64,000 nucleotides of DNA from Paenibacillus silagei (GCF_017874735.1 NZ_JAGGLV010000011.1:172322-236321); one strand, 5' to 3'; numbered from the stretch's first letter, positions 43,655-53,537 are shown. The notes: a model not told the origin generated them from the sequence alone. A program made the numbers and translations.

Positions 43655-44269
43655 TTATTCGGCAATGGTCGTCATTCTTCCGTTCAATTCTACTTTTCCT
43701 GCCGCAAAAGCACTCACTACCTCAGGATACAGCGCGTATTCCACCTGATGGATGCGTGCAGCCAGCGATTCAGCGGTATCTCCAGACTGGACCTCCACGC
43801 TGCGCTGGGCGATCACCGGTCCGGTATCCATGCCTCCATCGACAAAATGCACGGTCACACCCGTCAGCTTCACGCCATACTCCAGCGCCTGCCCGATCGC
43901 GTCCTTCCCGGCAAACGCCGGCAGCAGCGAAGGATGAATGTTGATGATCCGTCCGGCATACGGTGCGAGCAGAACAGGGGAGATCAGCCGCATGTAGCCG
44001 GCCAGCACCACCAGTCCGATGTTCCGGCGCTGCAATTCAGCCACAATCGCGGCTTCATACTGCTCCCGGCCCGCGAAGTCCTTCGGCCGCAGCAGCAGAG
44101 CAGGAATGCCTGCCTCCTCTGCCCGCTGTGCTACAGGCGCTTCCGGCTTGTCCGAGACCAGCAGCTCTATGCTGCCTCCGCCCAGCCTGCCCTCCCGCTG
44201 TGCCTGGACCAGTGCAGCGAAATTGCTGCCTGTTCCGGAGGCAAAGACAGCGATTCGGCCCCACTCCAT
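43655..44269 (-). CDS. purN: Phosphoribosylglycinamide formyltransferase
   Basis: 204 residues. AVFASGTGSNFAALVQ is the GAR-binding start; RIINIHPSLLPAF contains the catalytic Asn and His and VHFVDGGMDTGPVI the Asp. It uses 10-formyl-THF for step 3. The start overlaps the purM stop by one base (TGATG). Confidence 0.95.
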   Translation of the reverse strand: MEWGRIAVFASGTGSNFAALVQAQREGRLGGGSIELLVSDKPEAPVAQRAEEAGIPALLLRPKDFAGREQYEAAIVAELQRRNIGLVVLAGYMRLISPVLLAPYAGRIINIHPSLLPAFAGKDAIGQALEYGVKLTGVTVHFVDGGMDTGPVIAQRSVEVQSGDTAESLAARIHQVEYALYPEVVSAFAAGKVELNGRMTTIAE

Positions 44270-45309
44270 CAGACTTCAGCTCCCGTAAAGGTAACGATGC
44301 GCTCTCCCTCAGTAACCGTGCCGATCCGGTAAGCCTCTTCCCCGCTCGCCTTAAGCAGCTCCAGCGCACGCTCTCCGTCCGCTTCCGCCACGACCAGCAC
44401 CAGCCCCACGCCCATATTGAACGTTGTGAACATGTCGCGGTTGCTTACCTGCCCCTTGCTCTGCATCAGGCTGAAGACCGGCTGAATCGGCCAGGAGCCG
44501 TAGTTGATCTCTACATTCACATGCTCCGGCAATACGCGCGGAATGTTCTCGATGAACCCGCCGCCGGTAATATGGGCCATGCCCTTGACCGGAAGCTGCT
44601 CGAGCAGAGCGAGCAGCGGCTTCACGTAGATCCGGGTTGGGGCCAGCAGAACATCCGCCAGCGGCGCTCCCAGCTCCGGCACAACCTCATCCAGGCCGTA
44701 ACCGTCTTCCTCCAGCAGCAGCTTGCGCACCAGCGAGAAGCCGTTGCTGTGAATTCCGCTCGAAGCCAGTCCGATTACTGTGTCTCCTGGAGCAATGTCT
44801 GCTCCGGTTACCAGCTTCGCCTTATCGGCCACACCGACGGTGAATCCGGCGATATCATACTCGCCTGCCGCATACATGCCCGGCATCTCGGCGGTCTCGC
44901 CGCCGATCAGCGCGCAGCCCGCCTGATGGCAGCCTTCGGCGATCCCGGAGACAATGGCTTCAATCTTCTCCGGCACGACCTTATCGCAGGCCAGATAATC
45001 GAGGAAGAACAGCGGCTCAGCGCCCTGTACCACGATGTCATTCACGCACATGGCGACCGCATCGATGCCAATCGTGTCGTGGCGGTCAGCCGCGAACGCG
45101 ATCTTCAGCTTCGTGCCCACACCGTCTGTTCCCGATACGAGAACCGGCTCTTCGTACTTGTCCTTATTCAGGCCGAACAGGGCGCCGAAGCCGCCCAGCT
45201 CCGTCATCACTTCCGGACGGTATGTGCGCTTCACATGCTTCTTCATGCGTTCTACTGCTTCATTGCCAGCCGCAATATCCACTCCGGCGTTTTTATAAGC
45301 TTCCGACAC
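44269..45309 (-). CDS. purM: Phosphoribosylformylglycinamidine cyclo-ligase
   Basis: 346 residues, starting at a GTG at 45309 (VSEAYKNAGVDIAAGN) with GAGGTG nine bases upstream; the frame is open to an ATG at 45324 but that overlaps the SD. SGTDGVGTKLKIAF, GGETAEMPGMY and HITGGGFIENIPR are family hallmarks. It makes AIR. An 850-base repeat-rich gap separates it from purF. Confidence 0.93.
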   Translation of the reverse strand: MSEAYKNAGVDIAAGNEAVERMKKHVKRTYRPEVMTELGGFGALFGLNKDKYEEPVLVSGTDGVGTKLKIAFAADRHDTIGIDAVAMCVNDIVVQGAEPLFFLDYLACDKVVPEKIEAIVSGIAEGCHQAGCALIGGETAEMPGMYAAGEYDIAGFTVGVADKAKLVTGADIAPGDTVIGLASSGIHSNGFSLVRKLLLEEDGYGLDEVVPELGAPLADVLLAPTRIYVKPLLALLEQLPVKGMAHITGGGFIENIPRVLPEHVNVEINYGSWPIQPVFSLMQSKGQVSNRDMFTTFNMGVGLVLVVAEADGERALELLKASGEEAYRIGTVTEGERIVTFTGAEV

Positions 45310-45410
45310 TTTTGAGCACCTCATTTAAATTAGTTTAGAGCGCGGGTTCGGGGCAGCAGGGATTTGAACCCCCTTCTGGGGGGTGGTTATAGTCGTCATT
45401 CCGAGGAACA

Positions 45411-45525
45411 TTTGGACTTCCGGCCGCTGTTATGGCCCGATTTCCTGATTGATACCGCTGTTTGCGGTAGAAATCGGGCCATAAAGGCGGTCGCTACCGC
45501 TCCTACAGTTCCAAATTTCCTCTCC
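45411..45525. repeat. 115-bp structured repeat, copy A
   Basis: Begins TTTGGACTTCC and ends AGTTCCAAATTTCCTCTCC, so the termini are near-inverted. Inside, GAAATCGGGCC pairs with GGCCCGATTTC around an inner TACCGC/GCGGTA stem. Copy B is at 51988-52102 with the same length. Confidence 0.7.
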
Positions 45526-45589
45526 ATGACTCCAACCACCGGGTTTTCAAACCCGTACCGCAAGCCGAAATTTCGCGCCTTGCACAGCA

Positions 45590-45935
45590 GCAAGGGTTCG
45601 GCGCTGTGGGCGAAGCCCAGCGCCTCCTTAGGCAACCGCTCCCCCGACTTTGCGATAGCAAACAGGACGGGGGCGGGAGCTCTCCCCGCACGGGCGAAGC
45701 CGTGCGGTCTCTGGGGCGACAGAACCTCCGGATTTGCGCAGCAAACAGGACGGGTTCTGCAGGCCTTACCTCACGGAGCGAAGCCGTGCGATCCTTAAGG
45801 CGACAGAACCTCCGATTTTGCGACAGCAAACAGGGCGGGTTCTGGGGCACTTCCCCGCACGGGGCGAAGCCGTGCGGTCTCTGGGGCGACAGAATCTCCG
45901 GATTTGCGCAGCAAACAGGACAGATTCTGGAGCCA
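45590..45935. repeat. Degenerate ~85-bp tandem repeat
   Basis: Anchors CGAAGCC occur at about 45610, 45695, 45779 and 45865. The three right-hand units share GCGAAGCCGTGCG, GGCGACAGAA-CTCCG and GCAGCAAACAGG. The left unit is the most diverged. Confidence 0.7.
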
Positions 45936-46160
45936 GAGGGCCCGGCGGACCGCAGGCCGCCGGGGGTGCAGCGCCGCGAAGCGTGTCCCGGCCGTGCGCA
46001 GCACACAGGGACAAAGCGGGGACGCGCACCCACGCCCTCTTAGCAAGTTTAGAGCAAACTCCTCCCACCAAACTTTCGGGTGGCCGGAGGGCAGCGCCCT
46101 CCGGAATCCCCCTTCGCAAGGGGGACTTAGGGGGATGAGACCCACAGACTTAGGGGGATG

Positions 46161-47657
46161 TTAACACGAGCATCCGTCCTTCTCTTCCCCGCCGAAATCC
46201 ACCTGCGTCGGGTAATCATTGTCGAAGCAGGACAGGCAGAGGCCGCCTTTGTAGTCGTCACTATTATAGCCGCCGATGGACTGGATCAGTCCGTCAGGGG
46301 AGAGGAACGCCAGGGAATCGGCGTTGATCTCCTCGCACATCTCGGCGATGGTCTTGTAAGAAGCGATCAGCTCACGGCGGTCCGGGGTATCGATGCCATA
46401 GAAGCATGGATTCTTGAACGGCGGCGAGGTAATCCGCACGTGGACCTCTACGGCTCCGGCTTCGCGCAGCAGGTTGACGATCCGGCGCGAGGTCGTGCCG
46501 CGCACGATGGAATCGTCGATCATCACTACGCGCTGGCCTTCCACGACGCGGCGTACCGCGCTGAGCTTCATCTTCACGCCCTGCTCACGCAGCTCCTGGC
46601 TGGGCTGGATGAACGTGCGGCCGGTATACTTGTTCTTGATCAGCCCCAGCTCGTACGGGATGCCCGTCTGTTCGGCATAGCCGATGGCGGCGGAGATACT
46701 GGAATCCGGCACGCCGGTGACAATATCCGCATCCACGAAGGCTTCGAGCGCCATGCGGCTACCCATGCGCTTGCGCGCGGAGTGCAGGTTGGAGCCGTTA
46801 AGATCACTGTCCGGGCGGGCGAAGTAGATGTACTCCATCGCGCACAGCGCTTTGCGCTTAGGCTCGGCGAAGCGTTCTTCACGGAAGCCGTTCTGGTCCA
46901 GCACCAACAGTTCACCCGGTTCAATATCACGCACCAGCTGGGCACCGATTACTTCAAGCGCACACGACTCGGAAGCGAAGACATAGGCTTCGCCCAGACG
47001 GCCCATCACAAGCGGACGGAGTCCGTGGGTGTCTGATGCGACAATCAGCTTGTCATTGGTCATCAAGAGGAAGGCGAAGCCGCCGACCAGCTGCGACAAG
47101 GCATCCTTCGTCGCTTCGACAAAATCCTTCTGCGAACGCGCAATCAGATGCGCCAGCACCTCGGTATCACTGGTCGTCTGGAAGATCGAGCCGCCCTGCT
47201 CGAGCTGCTTGCGGATCAGCGGTTCGTTAACGATATTGCCGTTCGTGGCAATCGCGAGATCGCCGTCACGGTATTTGAAGACCAGCGGCTGCGCATTGGT
47301 CAGCCGGCTGTCTCCGCTGGTGGAGTAACGCACATGGCCGATGGACATGTCTCCCACCAGCGAAGCAATCTTGTCTTTGTCGAAGACTTCCTTCACCAGG
47401 CCCATGCCGCGGTGATAGTTGAAGTCGCGTCCATCCGCTACGCAGATGCCCGCGCTCTCTTCCCCGCGATGCTGCAGAGCATGCAGGCCGTAGTAGGACA
47501 TGGAAGCGGCTTCCGGGTGTCCGAAGACCCCGAAGACGCCGCATTCCTCTTTTAATGTGTCAAAAATATCTCCCGAGCCCGTTCCTTCGTTGTAAAAGTC
47601 GCCGGTCCACAGGATAGGGGCTTCCTGCTTGTTCCCGGTCTTTATTTCATAAGACAT
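46161..47657 (-). CDS. purF: Amidophosphoribosyltransferase
   Basis: 498 residues from the ATG at 47657 with GGGAGG upstream. A propeptide of about 40 residues precedes the catalytic cysteine (KEECGVFGVFGH), longer than the 11 residues in B. subtilis. The PRPP loop is VVMIDDSIVRGTTSRRIV. C-terminal cysteines (GGLCLSCFDNDYPT and a final CSC) fit the iron-sulphur type. It is the first committed step of purine synthesis and normally the point of feedback control. Confidence 0.95.
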   Translation of the reverse strand: MSYEIKTGNKQEAPILWTGDFYNEGTGSGDIFDTLKEECGVFGVFGHPEAASMSYYGLHALQHRGEESAGICVADGRDFNYHRGMGLVKEVFDKDKIASLVGDMSIGHVRYSTSGDSRLTNAQPLVFKYRDGDLAIATNGNIVNEPLIRKQLEQGGSIFQTTSDTEVLAHLIARSQKDFVEATKDALSQLVGGFAFLLMTNDKLIVASDTHGLRPLVMGRLGEAYVFASESCALEVIGAQLVRDIEPGELLVLDQNGFREERFAEPKRKALCAMEYIYFARPDSDLNGSNLHSARKRMGSRMALEAFVDADIVTGVPDSSISAAIGYAEQTGIPYELGLIKNKYTGRTFIQPSQELREQGVKMKLSAVRRVVEGQRVVMIDDSIVRGTTSRRIVNLLREAGAVEVHVRITSPPFKNPCFYGIDTPDRRELIASYKTIAEMCEEINADSLAFLSPDGLIQSIGGYNSDDYKGGLCLSCFDNDYPTQVDFGGEEKDGCSC

Positions 47658-49888
47658 GGAATAGCATCCTCCCAAATGGTCTTGAGTTCGCTAACAGCTT
47701 CATCCAGTGCAGCCGCGCCGTCCAGCGCCACACGCAGGCGGTCCCCGCCAACGGTTCCAATGATCTCAACAGGTACGCCATAAGCGGCAACTGCAGCCTT
47801 CAGCTCTTCTGCACGGTCAGGTGCCGAAGTCAGGAGGATACGGGACTGGCTCTCGCTGAACAGTGCTACATCCTGGCGAAGTCCGCCGGCAGACAGCTCA
47901 ATATTCGCTCCAATGCTTCCTCTGATGCAGCTCTCAGCAAGTGCTCCGGCAAGGCCGCCTTCCGACAAGTCATGCGCCGAACGGACCAGACCGCTGCGGA
48001 TCGCAGCAAGCACAGCATCCAGCAGCTTGCGCTCTGTCGCCAGGTCCAGCTCCGGCGGACGGCCTTCAGTCAAGCCGTGAACGGCATACTGGAATTCACT
48101 GCCGCCCAGCTCTGCCTTTGTAACGCCCAGCAGTAGTACAGTATCGCCTTCCTGCTTGAAGGCCTGGGTTGTAATATGATCGGTATCTTCAATGAGACCT
48201 ACCATACCGACAACCGGTGTCGGGTAGATAGCTCCCGAAGCATTCTCATTGTATAAGCTGACATTTCCGCCGATGACCGGTGTATCCAGCACCCGGCAGG
48301 CTTCCGCCATACCGTCTACCGCACGCTCCATCTGCCAGAAGATCTCCGGCTTCTCCGGGCTGCCGAAGTTCAGGTTGTCCGTTATCGCCAGCGGCTGGGC
48401 ACCGGAGCAGACGATATTGCGCGCAGCTTCGCTAACAGCAATGCGTCCGCCCACTTCTGGGTCGAGATAGACGTAACGGCCATTACAGTCCGTAGTCATC
48501 GCCAGCCCCTTACGTGTACCGTGGATAGTTACTACAGCCGCATCGGAACCCGGACGAACAGCCGTACTGGTGCGGACCATGTAATCGTATTGATTGTATA
48601 CCCATGCTTTGCTTGCTACGGTAGGCGATCCCAGTACGGTGCGCAGCGCGCCGCCCAGATCAGTCACTTCCTCATAACGCAGTGTATCAATCGCTGCATT
48701 CTCCTCGTAGTAAGCAGGAACCGCAGACGGTTTGTTATAGATTGGACATTCATCCACCAACGCCTTGACCGGCATATCGCCGACCACTTCGCCCTGATGG
48801 AACAGCTTCAGGCGGCCATCATCGGTCACCTTGCCGACCTTGCGGCAAATGACGCCCCAGCGATCGAAGATTTCCTGGGCCTGGGCCTCATCCTTAGGCT
48901 CCACCACGAACAGCATCCGCTCCTGGGATTCCGAGAGCATCATCTCATACGGGGTCATCCCGTCTTCACGCTGCGGCACCTGATCCAGATACAGCTCCAG
49001 ACCATTCCCCGCCTTGCTCGCCATTTCGGCGCTGGAGCAGGTCAGTCCAGCTGCGCCCATATCCTGAATGCCGAGGACGATGCCGCTGTCGATCAGCTCC
49101 AGGCAGGATTCCATCACCAGCTTCTCCATGAACGGATCGCCGACCTGAACTGCTGTCTTCTTGGCTTCAGATTCTTCACTCAGTTCCACAGAGGCGAAGG
49201 TCGCACCATGAATGCCGTCACGGCCAGTAGGCGGACCTACATAGAACACGGGGTTACCTACCCCTTTGGCGACACCGCGCTGGATTTTATCATGATCAAT
49301 CAGACCGACACACATTGCATTAACCAGCGGATTGCCGTCATAGCTGTCGTCGAACATGATCTCCCCGCCGACGGTCGGAATGCCAATACAGTTGCCGTAG
49401 CCTGCGATCCCGGACACGACATGCTCGAACAGATATTTTACCCGGTCACTCTCAAGCTTCCCGAACCGCAGGGAGTTCAGCAGCGCTACCGGTCTTGCCC
49501 CCATGGAGAAAATATCGCGGATAATCCCGCCCACCCCGGTCGCCGCGCCCTGATAAGGCTCTACCGCCGACGGATGGTTGTGGCTTTCGATTTTGAACAC
49601 AACGGCCTGGTTATCACCGATGTCCACGATGCCCGCGCCTTCGCCCGGTCCCATCAGCACCTTAGGCCCGCTTGTCGGGAAGCGGCTCAGCAGCGGCTTG
49701 GAGTTCTTATATGCACAGTGCTCAGACCACATGACGCTGAACACACCGATTTCTGTATAGTTGGGTTTACGTCCCATGAAGGAGGTAATGAGCTCATATT
49801 CGCTGTCTGATACACCGAACTGACTGTAGATTTTCTGCTCCGCGATCTGCTCTGCGGTCGGCTCCTTAGCGGATACTTGCTGCGTCAT
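47642..49888 (-). CDS. purL: Phosphoribosylformylglycinamidine synthase, large subunit
   Basis: 748 residues from the ATG at 49888 (MTQQVSAKEPTAEQ), preceded by GGAGGGATCG; an upstream extension is open but lies inside purQ. It is the small-type PurL that needs PurQ and PurS. VMWSEHCAYKNSKPLL, KIESHNHPSAVEPYQGAATG and GGLAGALAESC are typical. It converts FGAR to FGAM with ATP and ammonia from PurQ. It overlaps purQ by 23 bases and purF by 16. Confidence 0.95.
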   Translation of the reverse strand: MTQQVSAKEPTAEQIAEQKIYSQFGVSDSEYELITSFMGRKPNYTEIGVFSVMWSEHCAYKNSKPLLSRFPTSGPKVLMGPGEGAGIVDIGDNQAVVFKIESHNHPSAVEPYQGAATGVGGIIRDIFSMGARPVALLNSLRFGKLESDRVKYLFEHVVSGIAGYGNCIGIPTVGGEIMFDDSYDGNPLVNAMCVGLIDHDKIQRGVAKGVGNPVFYVGPPTGRDGIHGATFASVELSEESEAKKTAVQVGDPFMEKLVMESCLELIDSGIVLGIQDMGAAGLTCSSAEMASKAGNGLELYLDQVPQREDGMTPYEMMLSESQERMLFVVEPKDEAQAQEIFDRWGVICRKVGKVTDDGRLKLFHQGEVVGDMPVKALVDECPIYNKPSAVPAYYEENAAIDTLRYEEVTDLGGALRTVLGSPTVASKAWVYNQYDYMVRTSTAVRPGSDAAVVTIHGTRKGLAMTTDCNGRYVYLDPEVGGRIAVSEAARNIVCSGAQPLAITDNLNFGSPEKPEIFWQMERAVDGMAEACRVLDTPVIGGNVSLYNENASGAIYPTPVVGMVGLIEDTDHITTQAFKQEGDTVLLLGVTKAELGGSEFQYAVHGLTEGRPPELDLATERKLLDAVLAAIRSGLVRSAHDLSEGGLAGALAESCIRGSIGANIELSAGGLRQDVALFSESQSRILLTSAPDRAEELKAAVAAYGVPVEIIGTVGGDRLRVALDGAAALDEAVSELKTIWEDAIPCLMK

Positions 49889-50555
49889 AACGATCCCTCC
49901 ATGTCTTGAGAATGGATGTGAACATCCGTTTGCCGTCTTCCGAGCCCAGCAGGCTATTCGCTGCACGCTCCGGGTGAGGCATCATGCCGACTACATTGCC
50001 CGCCCTATTACTGACTCCGGCAATATCAGCCACCGAACCGTTCGGGTTGTCACTGTAGGTAAAAACGATCTGATTATTCGCGTGCAGCTCTGCGAGCGTC
50101 TCTTCATCACAATAATAATTGCCTTCGCCATGCGCAATCGGAATGACGATCTCTTCATCCTTCGCATAGTCAATAGTAAACGGGGTTGTGTTATTAACGA
50201 CCTTAAGCACCGTGTCATGACAACGGAACTTCATCGACATGTTGCGGCGCAGCGCGCCCGGCAGAAGACCTGCTTCGGTCAGAATCTGGAACCCGTTGCA
50301 GATACCAAGCACGAACTTGCCCTGCTCTGCCGCCTTAGCCACTTCAGCCATTACCGGAGCGAACCGGGAGATTGCGCCGCAGCGCAGATAGTCACCATAA
50401 GAGAAGCCGCCTGGCACGAGAATGCAGTCATACGCCGACAGGTCCGTCGCTGTATGCCATACATAATCCACTGGTTCGCCGAGGCTGTCTTCTACTGCCT
50501 TGTAGCAGTCAATGTCACAATTGGAGCCTGGAAAGACAAGTACCGCAAATTTCAT
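49866..50555 (-). CDS. purQ: Phosphoribosylformylglycinamidine synthase, glutaminase subunit
   Basis: 229 residues from the ATG at 50555 (MKFAVLVFPGSNCD), five bases after the purS stop. Class I glutaminase: nucleophile cysteine in VLGICNGFQIL, the His-Glu pair near the end (MMPHPERA), and IAHGEGNYY. It supplies ammonia to PurL. Confidence 0.95.
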   Translation of the reverse strand: MKFAVLVFPGSNCDIDCYKAVEDSLGEPVDYVWHTATDLSAYDCILVPGGFSYGDYLRCGAISRFAPVMAEVAKAAEQGKFVLGICNGFQILTEAGLLPGALRRNMSMKFRCHDTVLKVVNNTTPFTIDYAKDEEIVIPIAHGEGNYYCDEETLAELHANNQIVFTYSDNPNGSVADIAGVSNRAGNVVGMMPHPERAANSLLGSEDGKRMFTSILKTWRDRYDAASIR

Positions 50556-50560
50556 GACGT

Positions 50561-50806
50561 TTAGTCCTCCAATTCGTAGCGGTAATCCTCGATCACCGTG
50601 TTGGCCAGCAGCTTCTCGCACATTTCCTTCAGGCGTCCTTCCGCTTCTGCGCGGTTATCGGTATCGAGGGTCAGCTCCATATATTTGCCGATACGCAGAC
50701 TTTCAACTTCCTGGAAACCAACGGAGTGCAAGGCTCCTTGCACGGCTACACCTTGGGGATCGAGCACGCTTTTCTTGATGGTGACGTAGACTGTCGCTTT
50801 TAACAT
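50561..50806 (-). CDS. purS: Phosphoribosylformylglycinamidine synthase, PurS subunit
   Basis: 81 residues, the usual length. KATVYVTIKKSVLDPQG and SLRIGKYMEL are typical. It bridges PurL and PurQ in the complex. Confidence 0.94.
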   Translation of the reverse strand: MLKATVYVTIKKSVLDPQGVAVQGALHSVGFQEVESLRIGKYMELTLDTDNRAEAEGRLKEMCEKLLANTVIEDYRYELED

Positions 50807-50969
50807 ACGCTTGTAGTTCCTCCTAGAGTTTAATGAACTGAATTAGGCTTAATGGCAGCTTGCTTAACTGCATAATGTACAACTATATTCTCAATATTCC
50901 CGGCAAAATTAGCTTTAGTTGCATTTCGTACGGCTATTTCTACGGATATCTACGTCTCAGGTCATCCCG

Positions 50970-51860
50970 CTACAACGACTTTCCAGTGAGGCGGTGATAG
51001 ATATCCAGGTACCGGCGCGACGTCTCTTCGACCACCTCAGGCGGCAACGGGTCCGGCTTACTATTTTTGTCCCAGGAGGAGGCTGACAGGTACGTGCGAA
51101 CCGGCTCCTTATCCATGCTGTCGATCTCAATATCCAGTGCGTACTTGTCCTTGGCCCAGAAGCGGGAAGCATCCGGTGTAAAAATCTCGTCGATCAGAAT
51201 CACCTTACCGTCCAGCAGACCGAACTCGAACTTGCAATCTGCCAGGATGATGCCGCGATCGTTACAATATTCTCTGGCAAAAGCGAACAGCTTCAGGCTC
51301 TTCTCCTTCAGCTCAAGTGCAAGCTCTGCACCAATCAGCTCCTGCATCTGTTCAAAAGGGATATCCTCATCATGGCCGACATCATTCTTGGCTGCCGGTG
51401 TGAAAATCGGTTCGTCCAGCACTGCATTCTTGCGCAGTCCCTTAGGAAGCCCGATTCCGTTCACCTTGCCGGTCTCCTGATACTGCCGCCAGCCGCCGCC
51501 TGTAATGCAGCCGCGCACGACACATTCGATATCAATCCGCTGGGCTTTGCGGACGACCATGATGCGGTTCTTCAGCGCTTCACGGTCCTTCACAATGTCT
51601 CCGAGCCGGTCCACATCGATATGAACCACATGGTTCTCGATCAGCTCCTTGGTCTCTCCGAACCAGAAGGCGCTAAGCCGGTTCAGCACATTGCCTTTGT
51701 CCGGCACCGCCGGGTCCAGCACGTAATCGAATGCGGAGATCCGGTCTGTCACAACGATCAGCACCTCATCCCCCAAATCGTACAGCTCACGAACCTTGCC
51801 TTTGTAGAGCAGCGGCGCATTTATTAATTCCACGGCAGTGGATACGGCCGATGATGTCAT
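50970..51860 (-). CDS. purC: SAICAR synthetase
   Basis: 296 residues from the ATG at 51860, with GGGAGGAAAGGTC before it. LLYKGKVRELYDLGDEVLIV, VTDRISAFDYVLD and LIDEIFTPDASRFW are family signatures. It adds aspartate to CAIR. It is separated from purS by 160 and from purB by 375 bases, the latter gap holding the second 115-bp repeat. Confidence 0.95.
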   Translation of the reverse strand: MTSSAVSTAVELINAPLLYKGKVRELYDLGDEVLIVVTDRISAFDYVLDPAVPDKGNVLNRLSAFWFGETKELIENHVVHIDVDRLGDIVKDREALKNRIMVVRKAQRIDIECVVRGCITGGGWRQYQETGKVNGIGLPKGLRKNAVLDEPIFTPAAKNDVGHDEDIPFEQMQELIGAELALELKEKSLKLFAFAREYCNDRGIILADCKFEFGLLDGKVILIDEIFTPDASRFWAKDKYALDIEIDSMDKEPVRTYLSASSWDKNSKPDPLPPEVVEETSRRYLDIYHRLTGKSL

Positions 51861-52235
51861 GACCTTTCCTCCCTTGAACAAATGATCTTGCTTATATTTG
51901 GGCTAAAAGCTTTGGGAGGCTTGTTTCCTGCGCTTCGCATCAAGGAATTGACTACACCTTCGGGTTAATAGGGTCACTGCGGGAAGTTTTGGACTTCCGA
52001 TCGCTGTTATGGTCATATTTCTCTGATTTAACCACAGGCTGTGGTAGAAATCTGACCATAAAGGCGAACGCTAACGCTTCTACAGTTCCAAAATTCCTCT
52101 CCGTTCCTCCTTTAACCCTAATACCTAATCTTATTCCGCTGTTGCTGCGCTTCCCGGGAACAAAACTCCCCCATGGCTCCGCCCCTATCTTCTCCAGCTC
52201 ATCAGTTCACCACTGACTTACTATTTTTATAGAAA
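51861..52235. other. Gap between purB and purC
   Basis: No gene is supported. It is mainly occupied by copy B of the 115-bp repeat (51988-52102), followed by about 130 non-coding bases. Confidence 0.5.
51988..52102. repeat. 115-bp structured repeat, copy B
   Basis: Same length and ends as copy A at 45411-45525. The outer stem changes from GGCCCGATTTC to GGTCAGATTTC with a matching change (TGACC) on the other arm. The inner stem changes from TACCGC/GCGGTA to ACCACA/TGTGGT. Paired changes preserve the fold. Confidence 0.7.
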
Positions 52236-53531
52236 TTAGATCAGCTCCAGCTTGCGGAAGATGGTGTCCACATGCTTCAGATGCCAAGAAGGATTGAACG
52301 CATCCTCGATCTCTTCTGCGCTAAGCACGGCCGTGATCTCCGGGGTTGCTTCCACGATGTCACGGAACTGGGTCTGCTCCTCCCAGGCCTGCATCGCACG
52401 CGGCTGCACAGTGTCGTACGCCTGTTCACGGCTGAAGCCCTTGTCGATCAGCTTCGTCAGAATACGGCCGGAGAACGGAACGCCGAAGGTACGGTTCATG
52501 TTGCGCTTCATATTCTCAGGGAATACGGTCAGGTTCTTCACGATGTTGCCGAAGCGGTTCAGCATATAGTTGAGCAGCATGGTCGCATCCGGCAGGATAA
52601 TCCGTTCCACGGAGGAATGCGAGATATCCCGTTCGTGCCACAGCGGCACGTTCTCGTAAGCTGTCATCATATGGCCGCGGATGACGCGCGACAGGCCGGA
52701 GATATTCTCGCAGCCGATCGGATTACGCTTATGCGGCATGGCGGACGAACCCTTTTGACCCTTGGCAAAAGCCTCCTCTACCTCGCGGATCTCACTCTTC
52801 TGCAAAGCGCGGATCTCGGTAGCGAACTTGTCGAGGGAAGTGGCAACCAGTGCCAGCGCCGCCATATACTCTGCGTGACGGTCACGCTGCAGGGTCTGCG
52901 TGGAGATTGGTGCCGGGCTGGTGCCCAGCTTGCGGCAGACGAATTCTTCCACGAACGGGTCGATGTTGGCATAGGTGCCGACGGCCCCGGAGATTTTGCC
53001 GAATTGCACGCCGTTCGCCGCATGACGGAAGCGCTCCAGGTTCCGCTTCATTTCCTCATACCACAGTGCCATCTTCAGGCCGAATGTCGTGGGCTCTGCA
53101 TGTACGCCATGGGTACGGCCCATCATTGGGGTATCCTTGTAGGCGATGGCTTTGTCTTTTAGAATCTCAATGAACCGGATAATATCCTGCTCCAGAATCT
53201 CGTTGGCCTGACGCAGCAGGTAACCCAGCGCCGTATCGACCACATCTGTCGAGGTTAGTCCGTAATGCACCCATTTGCGCTCTGCGCCAAGACTCTCGGA
53301 TACTGCACGGGTAAAAGCAATCACATCATGGCGCGTCTCCAGTTCAATCTCATCAATCCGCGCGATGTCGAATTTGGCATCCTTGCGCAGCTTCGCGGCA
53401 TCCTCATGCGGGATCACTCCCAGCTCGGCCCACGCCTCACAGGCGCAAATCTCAACCTCCAGCCACGCGTTGAATTTATTCTCTTCGGTCCAAATGGCCC
53501 GCATCTCAGGTCTGCTGTAACGTTCAATCAT
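52236..53531 (-). CDS. purB: Adenylosuccinate lyase
   Basis: 431 residues. The fumarase-superfamily signature is GSSAMPHKRNP; MGRTHGVHAEPTTFG and WVHYGLTSTDVVDTA are present. It acts twice in the pathway (SAICAR and adenylosuccinate cleavage). SD GGAGG lies at the end of purK. Confidence 0.95.
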   Translation of the reverse strand: MIERYSRPEMRAIWTEENKFNAWLEVEICACEAWAELGVIPHEDAAKLRKDAKFDIARIDEIELETRHDVIAFTRAVSESLGAERKWVHYGLTSTDVVDTALGYLLRQANEILEQDIIRFIEILKDKAIAYKDTPMMGRTHGVHAEPTTFGLKMALWYEEMKRNLERFRHAANGVQFGKISGAVGTYANIDPFVEEFVCRKLGTSPAPISTQTLQRDRHAEYMAALALVATSLDKFATEIRALQKSEIREVEEAFAKGQKGSSAMPHKRNPIGCENISGLSRVIRGHMMTAYENVPLWHERDISHSSVERIILPDATMLLNYMLNRFGNIVKNLTVFPENMKRNMNRTFGVPFSGRILTKLIDKGFSREQAYDTVQPRAMQAWEEQTQFRDIVEATPEITAVLSAEEIEDAFNPSWHLKHVDTIFRKLELI

Positions 53532-53537
53532 AGCTTG

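Larger units (their letters stand above)
45325..46160. repeat. Repeat-filled gap between purF and purM
   Basis: No gene supported. From right to left on the map: paired GC-rich hairpins and two copies of ACTTAGGGGGATG (46081-46160), a GC-rich block (45936-46080), a degenerate ~85-bp tandem repeat (about 45590-45935), the 115-bp repeat (45411-45525) and a tRNA-T-arm-like piece near 45350-45378. Open frames here come from the repeats. Confidence 0.6.

Noticed and set aside
45345..45380. tRNA gene
   Set aside because: The minus strand has a T-arm-like GGTTCAAATCCC and CTGCCCC, but no matching 5' acceptor, D-arm or anticodon arm. At most a fragment.
45590..46160. Several long open frames in the purF-purM gap
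   Set aside because: They coincide with the ~85-bp repeats and GC-rich hairpins, occur on both strands, and lack SD sites and known domains.
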